A stretch of 64,000 nucleotides of DNA, taken from Apiospora phragmitis. Its lineage: Eukaryota > Ascomycota > Sordariomycetes > Amphisphaeriales > Apiosporaceae. The position numbers and the translations under genes are program-made. The first letter of the stretch is position 1, and every line of letters begins with the position of its first letter. The stretch lies in the NCBI GenBank assembly GCA_038363925.1, contig JAQQWL010000006.1:2832501-2896500 (forward strand), read 5' to 3'. A model generated the notes under the pieces. That model was given only the letters and a program-made list of their open reading frames with translations. It did no database searches and had not been told where the DNA came from. Of the stretch, positions 32,922-46,000 are shown in pieces.

Positions 32922-35819
32922 GAGTTGTTGGATGACCAATTGATGTTGGAAAGGATCTTTATTTGAGTATATCGTTGTGCGTTTCTGTGGCATATCCACT
33001 CTCAACTGGTGCTTTTCTTGATTGGCGGGGCAGAGGTCGCTAGAGTCCGCTAGCAGGTATTCACGTGCTCGGCCTTAAAAAGACTGAGCAGCCAATTAAT
33101 TGGGGCTGTAGGCAGTTTACACTACTGTCTGCGTTACCGGAAGCGTGCAACTGTGATACAACGATTTGTGCTACTACCTTGAGAAGGACTACCTCTAGCA
33201 GTAGGTGAAGATGTAATTCTGAGGCACTTGGTGATTGACTCGCGAAGACCGGTCAAGCCGACTCAAGCTATTCTCTGTCAATGACGTTCCGCCTGACTCG
33301 GAATAGAAATCCGCTGGTGCCCCCGCACCTATTCCCTACGACTTGACCACTCTGGTAAGCTAAGAATACCGCAGAGAATTTTGGTATGTAGACTCGAGGA
33401 TAATACTGGAGAACTGGACTGGAGCTAAGGATTCCAGATCCTGTCGTACGGCTCTGTCGGGTAGCAACCTCTCTACCTGGGCACATATGCCGACCAACCA
33501 GCCCTTGGTATGCGGCGTGGCCCAGCACATTGGCGCTCTGAAAGACGTGCCATGGCGTTCTACCTGCAGCAATAGATACACAGTATGCAATGCACCCTGC
33601 AATAGTTCTCTTCCAAATTATTCCCATACATGCATGGACGATAAGGAGACATCATTGTTCATGTAGTCGAAGCGAACCCAGGCAAGTCCTTCCAGCTCTC
33701 CAGAAGGCCGCCGCATCGACGTCAGAGTAGGTAGATGACTTGGTCTCGAGTAAGTGTGCCGGAGCAGAGCCCGCGATTTGGTATGTCTACAAAAAGCAAG
33801 AGCCGGTGCCAAGCTGGAAATTTTCACGGGAAATCTCTGAACTTCGAACTGGACGCAAGGGAGGGGCCTTAGCTGGCGCGCGGGCGGGCTCTGGCCGGCG
33901 CTGGTCCCTCATTGCGGATAACCAGAAGAAAAAAAAACGCCTCCAGAGCCGCAGCTGAGTGGGCGAACATTTATTAGTATTGAGATGCGCCCCGGCAGTT
34001 TCGAAGTGCCTCCTAGCACAATCCACAGCTGTCAAGGTCGCGCCTCTCTAATCTTGCTAAGCTTGCGATCCGGCAGCTCGGCGCTCTGAGCAGTCCAAGC
34101 GGAGTCGGGGCCGATGGAGATAGACTTCGATATGTACCACTAAAATCGTCCGATCCTGGCTGTTCATCCCAGCAGTGGAAAAGCCCCCGAACTCTGTTAT
34201 GTACCAGTAGTCCGGCACTAGGTTAGCCAGGATCCAGGAACCGCCGCCAGTCCACCTAACAAACCTGAAAATCCACAAACCACAAACCTACCTGATATAC
34301 ACTGCAAGGACTGCAGCACCATACCTACCGTGACAAGAGTCGACCTCAAATGGCATTGAATGCTTGGGTACAGACAGGAGGGAGCTTATCTCCGTGTCTG
34401 CAGAAGGGCCAGACTGCAACGATGAAAATAAGGAAACAGGAACAGGAAGAGAAAAAGGAACCACGTATTCATCGGCTGACAGATGCGCTGGCAAAGAAAC
34501 CTGCTGTTTGCCCTGAGATGAGAAGGCAAAACGCTTTGTTCGATCCGCCACTAACACAAAAGCAAAATCGAGTACCAGTCGGGTCGTCTCGAGTCTCGGC
34601 AGCAAGCCTCCTTCCTTTTTCTCTTAGCGACCACCTCGCGGGCGGCCGCTATCGACATCCCGCTATTTTTAGCTCCTCGTGGTCCGAAGTCTAGGGCACT
34701 GGACAATGGCATTCTCTTATCAATAATTATTGGGCTTTGTCCGCCCTTCTACTCTAGACCGGATTGGACCGGCGCCTCTGTTATGTACGACCTCGCATGC
34801 ACTCGACGTCGTATTCCTGCAGTGGTGGTGTATCTAGGTATCCCCTCCCTAAGTCGGTATGGGCCGAGTCCAGATCCACCAACACTTCTTCGCTTAGCCC
34901 ATCCACCGTCTGCTCGCTCATTGCCAGACGGCCTACCAGGCTTTTCACGGCGATTCTCTCGACGAGCTCAATTTCGCGCCGGGCTCTTAGTATAATCAGT
35001 AGGCTTCATCTCTTCTAGCCTGGGCACATTTGTAAAGATGGCGAGGGATGTCCTGAGCTGAAGCAAGGAACCACCGGAACGGGCGAAGATACTCGAGCCT
35101 GATAGTAGTTGTTGCACCACCTTTTCAGGTGTGCCAATATATGCCATATCCCCTGGCCCAAACTCGATGAACGTGCCAGGGGCCCCGGCGATTACCCATG
35201 TAGCGCATCTGCAGGGCTGCCTCGTAATTTACACAATCGTTGGTGGTTGGCTCGGCCGATTACCACGTACAGTCGAGTCGCCCGTCTACCACAGCCAAAG
35301 AAGTCGAGGGCAAAGATGCAACCGCTTCAGCAGACTGGCTCGCTCATACCTACCTGGAACCGAAACGTGTACATACATACATCTGCATGTCAGATCATGT
35401 GGGGTTCGCCCAGAAATCCAACCCGCCACTCTCGCAGTTATCGTTCGTGGTGGTTAGGCCTTTTCGTGATGGCCGGGCTTTTGTGACTTATCGCAGCCAG
35501 TGTCTGAGCAACGACCGATCCCCTACTATCTCCCATGGCTACCCACACACACATACACCAATAGACTATACTGCGGCTGGAGCTAATCCGGAGTCATGGC
35601 GCTCTAGACAAACGCGCTGCCACTAGAGCGAACATATCCCATCATCACTGTGGTTCACGTTCCTGGAGCTAAGCCTGCGGTGTCTGTCCTAGGTTATTTC
35701 CTCTCCATCCCTCCCACCCGGCATCCAGTTTTCACTTTCCCGTTTTCTCTCCCACCCGAGAAACCATCTTCGACGAGTAGGAGGATTGTCACTCGCTTCA
35801 CTTCACCACTCGTGTCAAG
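32922..35819. other. gene desert between tRNA-Arg and the GT2 gene
   Basis: About 2.9 kb with short frames on both strands and no domains. The right end (about 35650-35819) is pyrimidine-rich and is presumably the GT2 promoter and 5' UTR. Confidence 0.5.
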
Positions 35820-38670
35820 ATGGGGATCAAGTCGTACTTTGCCCCCGGGCAAAGTAATAAGGAAGACGAGAAGAAGGGCCATGGCAAGAAGCCGTCGACC
35901 ACGGTCGGCCTCAAGGAGCTAACACCGGCCAAGCATGGAGCACCCGTCCCGAACCCGACGCCTGGTCTCACCACGCCCAAGAGCCCGTACGGCTCTCGTC
36001 CCGGGTCGGTCTACTCGTCCCACCGCGCGTCCTACTTCCCGCAGGGTGACTTTCGAAACCAGCCCGATAGCCTGGCAGACGTCAAGGCAGATGTCATGTG
36101 CAGTTGGCTGTACCAGTCGCAGTTGGAGAGGCAGTATGCCACCGGCATGCTCCCAGGAGAAGGTGCTGTCCTGAAGAAGGGCAAGAACGATTTCGCCTGC
36201 TGCCCACCCCAGCTGCGAGATATACCAAATGGTCTATTGGAGTCGGCTATGGAGCTGAATGTTCGAGTAAGTTGCCGCATCCACAAATCTCAGGAACAGG
36301 TCACTCACATAACATGCAGTGCGCCATGACTGTGAACACCAGAGTCATCGGCGTGATCTTAGGCTCTCGGAGAACGACGTACGGTTACATCCCAATTTCA
36401 GATAACCTCCAACTACAAGTGCTCCCATCCATGCGCGATCTTCCCAGATGCCAGAAGCACCACTTTGCCGCGTTCATCCAGGATCTCCAGATTCTTGTAG
36501 TCTGGGACGATGAGCCGAAGAAGGTACTGGCGCGTGCAGACCACCTCGAGCGCCAGCTGATGAAGATGATCTGGGGCACTGGCGAAGAGGAGGACGTCGA
36601 ACCAGAAGAAAAAGATGAGAAGGATGGTGTCGAGGTCGGCGTCTCAGCAGTCGATCTCGAAGCCGCTCTCGACGATGAACAAAGGAGGGTCAAGCTCATG
36701 AACCCTTTCATGGTAGCCTGTACCGTGGCGCTCTGTTTATCGTGTGTCGGTATAGGTTACCGAGCCCTCTCCCTGGAGATCTCCACGGATGGCAACTTCA
36801 TCCGCCTACTCGTTCTTATCTACGTTCCCATCTCGATCTTCATCTCCTTCTTCTTCTTCGGCGCCATCGTCGGCGGCTTGTTCCAGATGTTCGGGCCCAT
36901 CTCGCAGGTTGATAAGAACTCCCTGAACTACTCTGGTAAGCCCCCCAAGCGCCTAGACCGCAACTTCCACAACATTCCGCACATCACCATTCAGATGCCC
37001 GTCTACAAGGAGGGCCTGAATGCAGTCATCAAGCCCACCGTCCAGTCTGTCAAGCAGGCCATCTCCACGTTCGAAATGCAGGGCGGTTCTGCCAACATCT
37101 TCATCAATGATGACGGTATGCAGCTCATATCCGAAGAAGACGCGGTGGCGCGACGGGAATTCTACGAGGAAAACAACATCGGCTGGGTCTCCCGACCGAA
37201 GCACAACCCCAAGCCCGAGGACGGGACCAAGCCGTTCCTGCGTCGTGGCAAGTTCAAGAAGGCCTCCAACATGAACTACGCCATGATGGTCAGCAATCGC
37301 GTAGAAGACAAACTGTTACAAGTCTCTCGAGGCTCGCACTGGACCCAGTCCGACGAAAACGCCGCCTACGAGAAGTGTCTCGCTGGAGTCTTGGCAGAAG
37401 ACGACAACCGTACGTGGTCCGAGGGCAACATCCGCATCGGCGACTACATTCTGATTATCGACTCCGATACCCGTGTCCCGGCCGACTGCCTCCTCGACGC
37501 CGTGAGCGAGATGGAACAGTCGCCCGAGGTGGCCATCCTACAGTATACGTCCGGTGTTATGCGCGTTACCACGTCCTTCTTCGAAGGTGGCGTGACCTGG
37601 TTCACCAACCTGATTTACTCGGCCATTACCTTCGTCGTGGCCAACGGTGATGCCTGCCCCTTTGTCGGCCATAACGCCATTCTTCGTTGGTCCGCTATCC
37701 AGGACGCCGCCTCGTATTTCGACGAAGACGGCTACGAGAAGTTCTGGTCCGAGTCTCATGTGTCCGAGGATTTCGACATGTCTCTGCGTCTCCAGGTCGC
37801 CGGGTATATCATGCGCTTCGGCGCCTACACGGGCACCGGGTTCGAAGAAGGTGTCTCCTTGACCGTCTACGACGAACTGGCCCGATGGGAGAAGTACGCC
37901 TACGGTTGCAACGAGTTGGTTTTCAATCCTTTCAAGTACTGGATCACCCGTGGGCCCATCACCCCTCTATTCCGGAAGTTCCTTGGGTCCAACATCCACT
38001 TTCCCAAGAAGCTTACTATCATGGCCTACATCGGTACTTATTATGCCATCGGTGCCGCTTGGGTCATGACGCTCGTGAACTACTTCCTGACTGGCTGGTT
38101 CTTTGGTCTGTACGACAAGTGGTATCTCGATTCCTTCGCCATTTACATCTCGCTCGTTGTTGTCTTCTCGCTCTTCGGAAACGTTTCCCTGGCCGTCCTA
38201 CGCTACCGTCTCAACCAACAAAGTCTTCTTTCAGCCTGTAAGTACATCTTATGGGCCTCTCTATCTTGCGACTGTTTCGCGACACTTTGCTAACACACTA
38301 TTCCCCTACAGTGTTTGAGAATTTCAAGTGGCTTCCTCTCATGACCATCTTCTTGGGCGGCATCTCGCTGCACGTGTCGCAGGCGCTGCTCTCGCACTTC
38401 TTCTCCATCGACATGACGTGGGGCGCCACGGCGAAGGAGGTCGAGGAGGTCAACTTCGTCGAGGAGATCCCGCGGCTGCTCAAGCGGTTCAAGGGCACCT
38501 TCGTCTTCTGCATCCTGCTGACGGCGCTCATCATCTGCGCGTACCACGTCTTCCCCTACAACTGGCAGATCAAGACGTTCGCCTCCATCTTCCCCGTGGC
38601 CAACCTCGTCATCTGCCACTTCCTGCTGCCCGTCGCCCTGAACCCTGCGCTCATGGTGTTCAACTGGTAA
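35820..38670 (+). CDS. Family-2 membrane glycosyltransferase (fungal GT2, ZtGT2-like)
   Basis: Three exons (35820-36266, 36320-38237, 38312-38670) give 907 residues. Two membrane helices lie at about residues 276-300 and 311-335. A cytosolic GT-A domain follows with QMPVYKEGL near 370, INDDGMQ near 410, the DxD motif IIDSDTR near 527, CPFVGHNAILRW near 594 and the catalytic SEDFDMSLRLQ near 630. At least four more helices follow, ending PVALNPALMVFNW. This processive GT2 architecture resembles hyaluronan, cellulose and chitin synthases. It lacks the chitin synthase QRRRW signature; WITRG occupies the equivalent place. It best fits the fungal GT2 group reported to be needed for hyphal growth on solid surfaces in plant pathogens; the polymer made is unknown. 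The N-terminal 150 residues are basic and Ser/Pro-rich. The frame is intact. Confidence 0.88.
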
Positions 38671-39473
38671 ATGCAGAGTGTGTTGTGGCTGTAGTAGATG
38701 AGAAGAGAGCTCACTCCTTCTATCATCTGGTAATGAAGTACATAAAGTATTATAATGTTTAACTCGGTTGCATGGTGTTAATGGATAGAACGGGATATAC
38801 ATAGATGTGAAACGATTTGCTGGGCAGCCGGGGTGTATATGTTGTCATCAGGGGATGAAAATGGACGGGCTTGCACAGACTCGGTGAGCTGTGTGCACTG
38901 TGGTATGCTTCTTCGGTCAATCTTTGCCGTCGCTTCTACACATTTTTAAGTAGGCACTCAATCATTTAACGCTTCGAATGGCATTTAATCTAAAAGAAGA
39001 AAGTAACACTATACACTTGACACTTCTGCTTCATGTGACACGAGAACGAATGCCTTTGCCCTGTTGTAATCAGTGCGCAGTACGGGGTATTACCTAAGGT
39101 ATACCACTATACTCGGTCTCGGTACTTACGGATAGTAGAAACCTGGAAGGGTTTCCTTCGGTCCACCCACATCTGCAGGTAGCGGAAGATCAGCACCGAT
39201 CAGCTAGTGCTACCTACTTACGCTACTTACGTACCTGTAAGGAGGGGCAAACCGTCGACAGCCTCGAAACAAGCAAGAATCTCATCTCGAGTTTGCTGCT
39301 CCGTAGTGTAACTCTGCCGTATGCCATCTGAAGGACGGAGCAAATCTGAAGTAGCCTCATTTGGATGTGGTGATAGCATTAAAACAAGAAAAGAATAGAA
39401 AAGGGCCAAGCCTTCTTATCTTGATATCATTGTTCGGTTTTCTTTGCATGCGACACACCCTCACCCTCCCACC
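38671..39473. other. intergenic between GT2 and the F-box-like gene
   Basis: About 800 bases holding the GT2 3' UTR and the promoter of the next plus-strand gene. No further feature is supported. Confidence 0.5.
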
Positions 39474-41480
39474 ATGGCTATCTTCGTGGACTTGGACGAA
39501 GAGGACGAGCCAACGAGCCCCGAGAGCCACCTGAACCACAACGGCTTCCACGAACTTCCTCCCGTTACCGCGACGGGGCCCAAGTCACGGGCTCGCACTC
39601 AGGACGGCGACAATGGCAGCAGCAGCGCCCTCGATAGCTCCCTCCCCACCACCTCTACATCTACATCATCCCAGCAGCCCCCGCCGACGACGCCAACGAT
39701 CCCTTTCAGGAACGGAATGACGGAGGCTCTCGGATGCTATCCGTAGGCTCATCCTCTCCTCTCCTCCTGCTGTTCTGAGCAATGCGGCTTGGGGCATACG
39801 TTCTGCTATACATAACTTCCAGATCTCTCTCTCCGTCGCTTATAGGGAAAAAAAATGAAGGACAAGAAGAAAAAAAATGGAATAAGAAGAAGAAGCTTTT
39901 GTTGATCCTTTTAATAGAAAGCTAACAGCTGGGAACTCTCATTGCAGTATCGCCATGGCCGTGGCGTCGTTGCTCGACCTCAACGCGCTGGACAACGTCT
40001 CGCGGACCTGCCGCGGCGTGCGGCAGGGCCTCCTGCAGTACCGCAGCTCCCTGGTCACCCACACCCTGCACTGCGTCAACGAGGACGTCGTGGTTGACCC
40101 CGAGGACACGTTCCGCTACCGCGCGCGCGCCGGCAACTGGTTCTACATGCAGGAGATGGGCGGCGACCGGTACAACGGCAAGAGCGGGAGCTGCGCGCGG
40201 GACATGGTGGCCGAATGCCGAAGGTGTGCCAAGGTGGTTTGTCGGGTAAGCTTTTCTCTTGTCTCCTGCTGTATCCTTTCCCCTCTCGCCCTCTCCTTTT
40301 CCCCGTGGCGCTCAGAAAGTGCTCCTATTAGGGGGAAGAATTAGAAGGGAGATAGAAGGGGAGTCTGGTCTTGTTTATGGCGGTACACTCACACAAGATG
40401 AAAACACCTGTAGAACTGCGCAATCAAGCCGCCAGCTCCGATTGTGCTACGGGATCGACACCGACGCTTGTGTATCCCCTGCACCAAAGCACCGCTTGGC
40501 ACTCTCGCAAAGCCGCCATTGTTGCCTGAGACGCCCCTCGATGCGGATCTCATGAAGAACGCGATCTGCACGTGTCAGACCGAAGGCGTCTGGCTGTGCC
40601 ATCCATGTGGACGAAGCATCCGCGGTACGGATCATGATTATCAGTCGTACGTCAAACCCCCCTTTTCCCGTCGGCTCCCTTCCCCTTTTGCATGCGCGCA
40701 TGTCAACACTACACACCTAATTAATTTCCCAAAATGGGGGAAGGAAAATGCATCGTAGTGGTGCATTCATACACCCCACCTAACAACGGAAGAAAAAGAA
40801 AATGCTGATTTGTGTTATTAATGTATAGCATCTGGCGTTGGCGCAACCAATACGGCGAGGTCCTAGGCGGCCTCGGGACCGGTATTGGCGACGGGGACCG
40901 CGGCGTCATCTGCGGCCGCGACTGGGAGTGCGTGGCCGCGAAAGAGCGCGAGCAGGAGACCGACTGCGACGCCGAGGACGCGCGCGAGCGGTCCCATTGC
41001 AACACGCCTCCGCCGTGGATAGCCACGGTGACGGCCTCCGCGACCACAGTCTCGTCTCTGCCCTCGTCATCGTCGGGGGCGGCCTCCACGAGCGCGGCTG
41101 CTCTCCGTCCTCCCTCCTCCGCCTCCAATTCCAGCAGCTCGGGCGGCGGCGAGGGCGCTGGGCAGCAGCAGCAACCACCGTACTCGTCTTCCCCGCTGGG
41201 GCCGGGCTACGTCCGCCACGAGATCGAGGGCATCGGCGGCGTGGTCAAGACCAAGCGCCTCACCATGGTCAAGGTCGGCGCCTGCGTCCCGGAGTGGGAG
41301 GATGAGAAGAACCGCGGCGAGATCCTCGGCCGCGAGGTCAAGGGGATTGCGCGGAGTTGGTGCGGCTGGTGCTGGCGGGTGATTCCCGGTAAACAGGATA
41401 TCGTGAAAGCAGCAGCGGCTCGACACTGCTCCAGCTCCAGTGGCACGGCGCCAATCTCGGGAGAGTTGGCTGTCCGCTAG
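39474..41480 (+). CDS. F-box-like, cysteine-rich conserved fungal protein
   Basis: Four exons (39474-39742, 39948-40245, 40414-40646, 40829-41480) give 483 residues with all junctions in phase; the first donor (GTAGGC) is the weakest. Residues 1-85 are acidic then Ser/Thr/Pro-rich. An F-box-like helix set follows (ASLLDLNALDNVSRTCRGVR, then QGLLQYRSSL), suggesting a substrate adaptor of an SCF ubiquitin ligase. Downstream are paired cysteines (ECRRC, CRNC spanning a splice site, LCIPC, ICTC, LCHPC) that could bind zinc. After that come a WRWRNQYGEV segment, a low-complexity Ser/Gly/Gln tract, a conserved-looking ETKRLTMVKVGA-type region (actual VVKTKRLTMVKVGACVPEW) and WCGWCWRV near the end. 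This layout is familiar from uncharacterised Sordariomycete proteins; the target is unknown. Confidence 0.75.
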
Positions 41481-42374
41481 GGTTTCGTTGGAGGGTTTTA
41501 CGTTCCAAGGTATTACATTACAGACAGTCGTAATCAGTTGCATATAGTGAGAGGAAGTAAAGCCCTAGGGGTAACTCTACGGCAAGACGAGACGATGCAT
41601 GATGGGTACGGTAGGAAATCGTGAGTGCAGTAGACTAACTGCTGATACTATTCTGGTGAATACAATACCTCAGCTCTCTGAGAACAAGGCGGGGACAATA
41701 TGAAAATTCGGGGTTTTGGCGAATAGGCTGGCTATGTCGCCCTTGCCATTGGAAGATACGGACTGGACAGCATCCATCATTTGGATGTGATAGGATGTAC
41801 GAAGCACACTGATTGCATGATAGCTAAGTCTAATGCAGTATACTTGGGAAACAAACTCAATTATCCCGAAATGAGACCGTCATGCATGTTTGTTGTTGAT
41901 TATATGTTTATACAATGTTTCTCTGCTCTGGTGTACAAGATTGTAGTAGCTAGTGGTAGAAGGGAGATTCAGTTCAGTGAAACCGCCCCTTTCCCCATCT
42001 CTCTATTTGATGGTGCTACCTTCAACGCCATAGATTTGGCTGTGCCAGATGCTTGCGGATCAGTGGATGGTGGCCCGCGCACCCCTTTCCATAGGGATTG
42101 TGCGGGCCTCCCCATACGTCCACCTCCTGGTTTCGCTGATGTACAATGCCGTCTCTCTTCCCGTACAGCTTGCTGTTGTCTCCATTCACCAAGACACTCA
42201 TAACCCCTCTCGATAAAAGCCCGTTCTCATAGGCTGGACCTTGGCTTATAACGTTCCTTAAGCACTCAGCTGCCTGGAGGCCCGCCCTTCCAGGACACCA
42301 TGGTCAAGCCAATTCGGGTAAAGTGGTCTTCAATCCATTGTGTGGCTGTTATTACTCGAACTAGGACTGCTGCA
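41481..42374. other. convergent 3' intergenic spacer
   Basis: Lies between the F-box-like gene and MRPL20. A plus-strand frame at 41781-42203 has no domain and no splice support, so no gene is called. Confidence 0.5.
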
Positions 42375-43025
42375 CTATAGTTCACCCCGCAGCAGTAAAG
42401 TGCGTCTCTTCTTGCGGTCCTCGCGAGCTAGTGAACGAGAAGGTCCCCAGCGCGCCTTGATGGCCTCTTTCCGCTCCCGCTCCCTCGCCTGGTGCTCGGC
42501 GCTGGCCTTGCAGCAGATCATGACGAACAGTTTCGAGCACTCGAACCGCTCGGCCAGCCGCACCACGCTCCACTTCATGGGGTCGGACGCCCGCAGCGCC
42601 CGCATCTCGGCCACCTGCTCCCGGGTCACATTGTACTTGGGCACCGGCACCTGGTGCTTCTCCTCCAACGCGGGGACCTCTCGCTTTTCTGTTGTTTCTG
42701 TGGCTGGTACGGTTGTCGGGTTCGAAACCGCCGCGGTGGCCGCGAGGCCGGTCGAGCCACGCAGCAGGCTCGAGAGCTGGGCTTGCCGCCGCGGGTCCGA
42801 GGGCGGGAGAAACTTGAAGGGCGTGTGATAGACGCTCGGCGCGGCGCTTGGCGGGTTGTAGGTGATGTGGTCGGCCTCGGCGCCGGAGACGAGGAAAGAG
42901 GGGTGCGGCGGGAGCTTCAGGGCCTTCTTGGTGCGCCGGGTCGAGGATGCGAGACGCGTTTGGCCGGCGCGGCTGCAGCTGTTGAGGAGCGTCGTCAATG
43001 GACGCAGAACAGGTCGAGCTTCCAT
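42375..43025 (-). CDS. mrpl20: Mitochondrial large-subunit ribosomal protein MRPL20 (mL58 family)
   Basis: An intact, intronless minus-strand frame of 216 residues from ATG 43025. The first 35 residues are Arg/Ser/Leu-rich without acids apart from one Glu at position 2, a typical mitochondrial presequence. The mature part has LPPHPSFLV, then YHTPFKFLPPSDPRR, then the conserved C-terminal block MRALRASDPMKWSVVRLAER, CSKLFVMICCKAS and KARWGPSRSLAREDRKKRR, ending LLRGEL. This matches fungal MRPL20, a protein of the mitochondrial 54S subunit. An in-frame ATG at 43145 would add 40 residues. It is rejected because the targeting sequence begins at 43025, but transcript data would be needed to be sure. 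Confidence 0.9.
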   Translation of the reverse strand: MEARPVLRPLTTLLNSCSRAGQTRLASSTRRTKKALKLPPHPSFLVSGAEADHITYNPPSAAPSVYHTPFKFLPPSDPRRQAQLSSLLRGSTGLAATAAVSNPTTVPATETTEKREVPALEEKHQVPVPKYNVTREQVAEMRALRASDPMKWSVVRLAERFECSKLFVMICCKASAEHQARERERKEAIKARWGPSRSLAREDRKKRRTLLLRGEL

Positions 43026-46000
43026 TCTGATGTTTTTTTCTGTCTCTCTCGGGAGAGACTCGGTCAGGGTTGGAAGAGAAGGGCGCGCCGGCGAGGACGC
43101 TCTTCGAACAGTGAAGTGGAGGAAGGAAGCAGAAGGCCCGAACAAAATAGAGCTGCGAACGAAAGGAATTGATGGGTGAGGCAGAGGTAGGGCGTGCCAA
43201 AAGCGATGACTCGGTTAATCGTGATCCTACAGCCTTCTGTCTCTTATTCGGTTGTTGCTTCCCTAAAGCTTCCACGCAATCTCTACATGCAGGGCATTCG
43301 GTGGCGATAGCTTCAACCATTCGTGTCTTTCGGGGTGGAATTGAAATTTCCACGGAGCTTTGACGGCCCGGCCAGCAGGTTAGATGGGGGGCGTTGGCAC
43401 GTGCTCCCCAAAAAGCTTCCCTTGCCGGCACCTGCCAAATGGAGTTGCTAGCATCGTTTTCATTGGCTGATACTTACATAATCTCGCAGACTGCGGGTGG
43501 GCAAGATTGTACAGACCCATTACTTACATGCAATCCTGACCTTCAAAGCCGGCCTCGTTTGATAACAAAGTTCTCTTGCTTTCCAACACGGAGAGCGAAT
43601 TGCTGCTGTTTCGGAAAACACGGTAATCGACTGGCTATTCTCGCTCTGAGTGATTAACACGAAGCTCCCCAGAGCTGGCTTCCAGCGCAGAGGAAGACAC
43701 TCTCTATCACTGTGTTATTATACACGGCACCCTGATCGGTTGAGCCAGAGGTACATATAATAAGCCCGATCCAGAAATACACCAGTGTGAGTTTTGGTCA
43801 CGATAGTCTGCAAAGGATGTCTGCGCTATCTAAACCTCGTGGTTTAGTCCTTGAAGGTACAGATGTGTTTTGAGGAGGCAGCACTTATATTAGAAGACAT
43901 ATGGCTAATCCGTTTATAACGAGGCGTTGTCAGGCCTTAATGTAACTTAATCCATACCGATATAGAGCCCTGCTCACATCTCTATTGCCCACGGGTGTTA
44001 TTTTGTTGATATACTCTCGCCATGATATAAAGTGTCGACGCCTATATTCACTATACATGCCGTGTCCGTACCTAATGTGTAATCAGGATCAACAAGTAAT
44101 AAGTTTCGCACCAGGCAAATAGCATGCTCCCAGCCGGCCTCAATGCCGTATTGGTACCAGCAGCATTAGTAATGTATTTCAGTACGTATATAATACCGTA
44201 TAGAATGATAAGAATGATAACAATGACAAAACGTACAATGTAATTACCAGTAAGAGTATGTTTGAGGTAATGGCCAATTTTCTGAACGGTGCGCATCATG
44301 ATATTCTTGCTGTCTGCTCTCAATTGATCGAGATTGGGAATCGGCATTCAGATTCAATGACTGATAAGAGACTTACAGCGACAGCCCTAACGAATAATAC
44401 TCGAGTCTCTTCGGGGGTTGTAAATGTGCGTCGAGACGCTTTGGCGGGTCTTCGATTTCGATAACAACACACGAAACTCAACATTGCACAGCCTGCACTC
44501 ACTGGCATTCGGTAAGACCATCCAGTATGAACCTCTATTTCCCCACGTGCTACAAATGCCTTTTCCGGGCAAAGTTTTTTTTTCTTTCCTTCTCGATGTG
44601 TTGCATTTATGGCCAATCGAGACTGATGATCGGACGTGGCAGGGCTCATGACCAACCTGAATCGTATGCCCAAGAAAGCCGAGCCCGGTATCACGCGAAG
44701 AGAAGGGGAAAAGGCGATTTGGCAGCTTCACGTAGATTTCGCTTCCGCCACGAGATCCAGGAGAGATTGGCAAGCTATGACTCACAATTGGAAGAAGCTA
44801 CGATGCCCCTGTGATCGTATGTCTTACAATTGGACATGTTCAGCAGCAATTAGATGGTTTTCAGGTCTTGTTTCTGAAAATAACCGCCCCACTGGTCGAG
44901 ACTGGGAAAATGAACCCCTCTTTCCAGATCTGCCCGCCCGTGCTCTGTGACGTAACCCCTTGCCCTATCTCGGTGGATTGCCTTGGGGTGTGCCAATCTT
45001 CATGTGCGGAATGCCGCTCGCCTGAACTAATCTGGACATGTACTTTACGCGGGGGTTGTGAGGTAGGCAACAAGTATCGTCGGCTTCCAAGTTACGAGGT
45101 GATGTGGTGCAACTCGATGGTGGCTACGCTTGAGTTGCTGTTCATGACGTTGTCAGTCAGCAGATGCATCGAAATGGAATGGTTCTATTTCGGGTTCTTC
45201 ATTAAGCTTTCGCGAATGAGTAAGCAGGCAGTCGGTTGCCCCAGCAGACACGTACCTGATAGATAATCAACCTGAGACCAAAGTCGGTGCTCTCCCCCTT
45301 TTCTCGATCAATGCCTCGCGAGTGAAACATGTAGATGACGACTTGGGTGATCAATGCCTGACGGGCAAGCCTCTTTAATTAGAGTTTCAGTGGATGTTGG
45401 CATCGATCCTGCTTTCGTTTGTTTCTGCGGGCCCCGTCGTTGATCTTCAGGGTATCCCGCTCCGCCTTGCCTAGCCAGCACGGTCATGCTACATATGCTC
45501 ACCATTCCCGACGGGCAAGGCAAGTCATTGCCAATCCAACCAGCAGGGGGCGGCTGTGCAGGCGGAAGATGGAGATAGATAGTCATGCATCAATCGCAGG
45601 AACAGGCAGTTCTGCAGGCAGTTGGCCAAACCTTCTCCGTGGCTTACGTCGTAGTTGGACGGAAGGATGGGTCACAGATCATTCCACTGACACATCAGTG
45701 ATGTTTCCCTGTGCCCTGAGATGCCCTACCGTATCCGTACAACATCGGAAAAGCGCCTGACAGCTCGAGGGGCTATGCGTGCTGGCAATTCCTAGGTTAT
45801 CTGTGCAACACTGACAGCGGGGTTCTTGGCATTGCATTGACTTATGCTACTCAATGCGAGGATGGGTGGAGGTGGTGGTGGTGGTGATCATTAATGAGAA
45901 AAAGTATTGTCCACTCATGAGGAGAGGACAGAGACCCTTTTTCCAGCCCAACCGTGTTCCTTGGTTGTCTCCGGGACTGGCCAACAACCTTAGAGAAGAT

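Noticed and set aside
32694..33005. 103-codon minus-strand frame across tRNA-Arg
   Set aside because: It simply translates the tRNA and its introns.
43026..43145. N-terminal extension of MRPL20 from an upstream in-frame ATG
   Set aside because: Mitochondrial presequence features begin at the ATG at 43025; the extension resembles untranslated leader.
44072..44347. 91-codon minus-strand frame with one strong hydrophobic helix
   Set aside because: The hydrophobicity arises from AT-rich sequence. There is no recognisable family and no splice partners; it could be a real small membrane protein only if transcripts exist.
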